Assembly: GCA_910583675.1 (NCBI GenBank)
Contig: CAJTYH010000063.1
Span: 1 to 9,946, forward strand
Direction: 5' to 3'
Length of the DNA: 9,946 nt
DNA from: an uncultured Muribaculaceae bacterium
GTDB taxonomy: Bacteria > Bacteroidota > Bacteroidia > Bacteroidales > Muribaculaceae
This document shows, in pieces, positions 8,349-9,946 of this stretch. The first letter of the stretch is position 1; each line of letters begins with the position of its first letter. The notes below the pieces were generated by a model. It had not been told where the DNA came from and searched no databases. It saw only the letters and a program-made list of their open reading frames with translations. Both the position numbers and the translations under genes were made by a program.

Positions 8349-9260
8349 TTACTTCTCAACGACATTACCGGTGATGGAGAGAGTGAATTCAGGATCGATG
8401 TTGCCTAAAATTTCTACCGTGCGCTCGAAACTACCTATCGGCTCATCCTCACGGAAGACAACCCGCATTATCGCGTCGCTATGGGGAGCGATGGTGTCGG
8501 AGGAGAGAACTGCAGTAACACATTCGCACGACGGCACCAACGCGTCAAGAACGAAAGGCTCATCACCATAATTGCCTACGTGAAACTCACCCACCACGGA
8601 ATCACCCGCTGCAATGCGACCGATCTTCATGAAAGCCGGATACATAACCAGATTGGTTAACGGGCGAGAGAACTGATGACGTATTGAATCGCTGGTAAGT
8701 ATGGAGGTATAAAGCCTCATTATCCGGGGATTTACAGCCGGATCACCGACTCCTAGAACTCGATTGTTGCGGTCGACAAGAAATGTTCGCAAGCCGTTAA
8801 CCTCAGGGAAGCTGTTCAACCGGTTGAGGCTGTCGCGACTGTCTACTAAAATCTTTAGGTTACTGCGATTTTCAGTTTTTAAAATACGCCTCAATTCATC
8901 TAAATTGTTTGGGCAAACTATACAAAGGAAATCTACCTCGGTTCCAGCACTGTCTGACAAGGTTCTTAGCGCTTCGTTATACTTGTGTAGATGCATGCGA
9001 CACGACGTACAATCATTCCCACCAATATATCGTATCAACCTAAAATCTGCATCCGGCATGTCAGCATCTATGGAATCACCCTTTTCTGTAATAAATCCGA
9101 CGGTAGGATCAACAGTAATAACTTTTCCCAACCATGAGTTAACAACGGCTTCCACCTCCACGTTATTATGACTCCTCCTAAACTTTGTATCAATCCATCC
9201 GCAAGAAACAAAAGTAATGCAAATAAAACAGATTACTATCGTAATATAAATATTTTTCAT
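8349..9260 (-). CDS. Lipoprotein with thioredoxin-like region and C-terminal DUF1573 domain
   Basis: This is a 303-residue exported lipoprotein. The signal segment ends in FVSC with Cys20 as lipidation site. Residues about 70-190 resemble a thioredoxin-like fold: a strand, then CTSC (Cys84-x-x-Cys87) at the start of a helix, the strand VDFLCIVCP (109-117), and GLRTFLVDRNNRVLG (156-170), the typical penultimate strand pair. A canonical cis-proline is not obvious, so redox activity is uncertain. Residues about 212-301 match DUF1573, an Ig-like beta domain of Bacteroidota surface proteins, with its conserved PSCEC (243-247) and a G-N spacing like GEFHVGNYGDEPF (224-236). The gene follows the propeller remnant by 46 bp, and its TAA directly abuts the ATG of the Wzy-like gene, so the two are probably translated together. 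Base composition is more AT-rich towards its 5' end than in the pump genes. The biological role is unknown. Confidence 0.82.
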   Translation of the reverse strand: MKNIYITIVICFICITFVSCGWIDTKFRRSHNNVEVEAVVNSWLGKVITVDPTVGFITEKGDSIDADMPDADFRLIRYIGGNDCTSCRMHLHKYNEALRTLSDSAGTEVDFLCIVCPNNLDELRRILKTENRSNLKILVDSRDSLNRLNSFPEVNGLRTFLVDRNNRVLGVGDPAVNPRIMRLYTSILTSDSIRHQFSRPLTNLVMYPAFMKIGRIAAGDSVVGEFHVGNYGDEPFVLDALVPSCECVTAVLSSDTIAPHSDAIMRVVFREDEPIGSFERTVEILGNIDPEFTLSITGNVVEK

Positions 9261-9306
9261 TGATATAGAATCTGAAAACGTTGTTTCTAAAAATGTGATT
9301 ATCTAA

Positions 9307-9894
9307 TCACCACGAATGTTTGAGGTGGTAAAAGAATATCACGGGATTTGAATCATATGTAAGACCAGCGTCTGTAAATGTAGTTCTCCCGGATATATTC
9401 TCGTAGCTCAATATAAATTCTGCTTTTGGAGCAGAGATGTAATAGTCATCGTTCATCAGCACAGGCTTCCATATGAGATAAGGAAATTCATCAGTTGTGT
9501 CTATGCAAAAAGTTCTGCTGTCGCCTGAAATAGGGTTGTATTTGCTGATATATGTCCTATTGCCATAATCTGTCAGCAGTTCAAACGCCTGATAGCACAT
9601 GTCAGCGGATGGCTTACAGAAGTATCCCAACCAATTTACGCTCCGGGTTGTACGGGTGAGTTCTTCCATTTCACGCTTATTCACATCCTCCATTTTAACC
9701 TCCGGAAGTTTGTCGGGAGAGTTGAAACAATATGTCTCTGCGACTACACAAGTATCGGATGTAAGATAATACAAATCGGTATTATACGGAAGTGTTACAT
9801 AGACACCTTCCACATCTCGTCCGACAAAAGCGTTATAGTTGCTGTCCGTAGAGGAGTCGAAGAATTTATATGGCAAAAACAGTTTTTCTATTTT
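9307..9894 (-). pseudogene. 3' fragment of a 6-bladed beta-propeller protein gene, 5' end lost at IS
   Basis: About 195 codons remain, open from the IS border at 9894 to the TGA at 9307. The fragment reads KIEKLF before the first permissible start, a TTG at 9874-9876, which continues LPYKFF. Because reading stays open up to the IS border and no ATG is present, the TTG is probably an internal Leu and the true start lay beyond the insertion. Strand-turn patterns such as NRTYISKYNP, DDYYISAP and the closing NPVIFFYHLK resemble the last blades of the 6-bladed beta-propeller (DUF4934-type) proteins of Bacteroidales, which end in 'NPV…K' and are usually about 350-400 residues. About half the protein is therefore missing, and no export signal remains. 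The family assignment comes from motif recall without an alignment. Confidence 0.68.
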
Positions 9895-9946
9895 AGAGGG
9901 TGTTTAATAACAAGTGTTAACGCCACTACATAAAAAAAGCCTCCAT
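9895..9946. mobile_element. End of an insertion sequence (right edge of window)
   Basis: The element starts AGAGGGTGTTTAATAA at 9895 (or with the G at 9896) and continues off the right edge. Its first 16 bases are the exact reverse complement of 34-49, and imperfect matching continues through TGTTAA (about 23 of 26 positions). The AT-rich flank just inside the window (CTATTTT) belongs to the interrupted propeller gene. The reverse strand of the visible part has no promoter-like TAnnTTTG that could drive the propeller remnant. Only 52 bases are visible, so neither transposase nor IS family can be determined. Confidence 0.75.

Noticed and set aside
9307..9876. A complete 189-residue protein starting at the TTG (9874-9876)
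   Set aside because: The frame stays open upstream to the IS border, the sequence starts mid-domain without an export signal, and the length is about half that of the propeller family; a truncated gene is the better reading.
1..9946. A composite transposon carrying the efflux operon
   Set aside because: Both borders cut chromosomal-type genes, no complete IS is visible, and independent insertions or assembly breaks at a repeated IS explain the data equally well.
9877..9946. An outward promoter in the right IS end that could drive the propeller remnant
   Set aside because: No TAnnTTTG motif with a suitable -33 element is present on the minus strand here; TTGTTA and TAAAAT are only 12 bases apart.

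Overview
The window looks like a piece of a Bacteroidales chromosome, possibly Muribaculaceae, though the family-level guess is weak. Four things support the order: a TAnnTTTG-type promoter element, short Bacteroidota-style lipoprotein signals, RND and adaptor subfamilies of the kind common in that order, and a propeller / DUF1573 lipoprotein / Wzy-TPR gene group that I know from Bacteroides-like genomes. All recognisable genes are on the minus strand, so the biological reading order runs from position 9946 down to 1.

Right part (about 9895 down to 6984): a 52-base piece of an insertion sequence (IS) end borders the 3' half of a 6-bladed beta-propeller gene whose start is gone. After a 46-bp gap comes a lipoprotein with a thioredoxin-like CxxC region and a C-terminal DUF1573 domain. 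Its stop codon directly abuts the start of an O-antigen ligase/polymerase (Wzy-like) membrane protein with a C-terminal TPR-like tail. The function of this three-gene group is unknown to me. It is the best candidate here for an undescribed envelope system, and in this strain it has lost its first visible gene.

Middle and left part (6983 down to 1): an 89-bp gap carries a plausible Bacteroides-type promoter, followed by a tightly overlapping efflux operon. It encodes a lipoprotein adaptor (MFP), a full-length RND permease, a TolC-like outer membrane channel, and a second, different RND permease. The second permease is cut at about residue 449 by another IS end and finishes with 14 residues read from IS sequence. 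Adaptor, first permease and channel look intact, so a three-part pump could still assemble. The second permease is almost certainly non-functional.

The two window ends share a 16-bp perfect inverted match (34-49 and 9895-9910) within a wider imperfect one. Each is placed exactly where a gene breaks off. The simplest reading is that two copies of the same IS family flank this segment, probably also limiting the assembled contig. No RNA genes, CRISPR arrays, integrases or complete mobile elements are visible.
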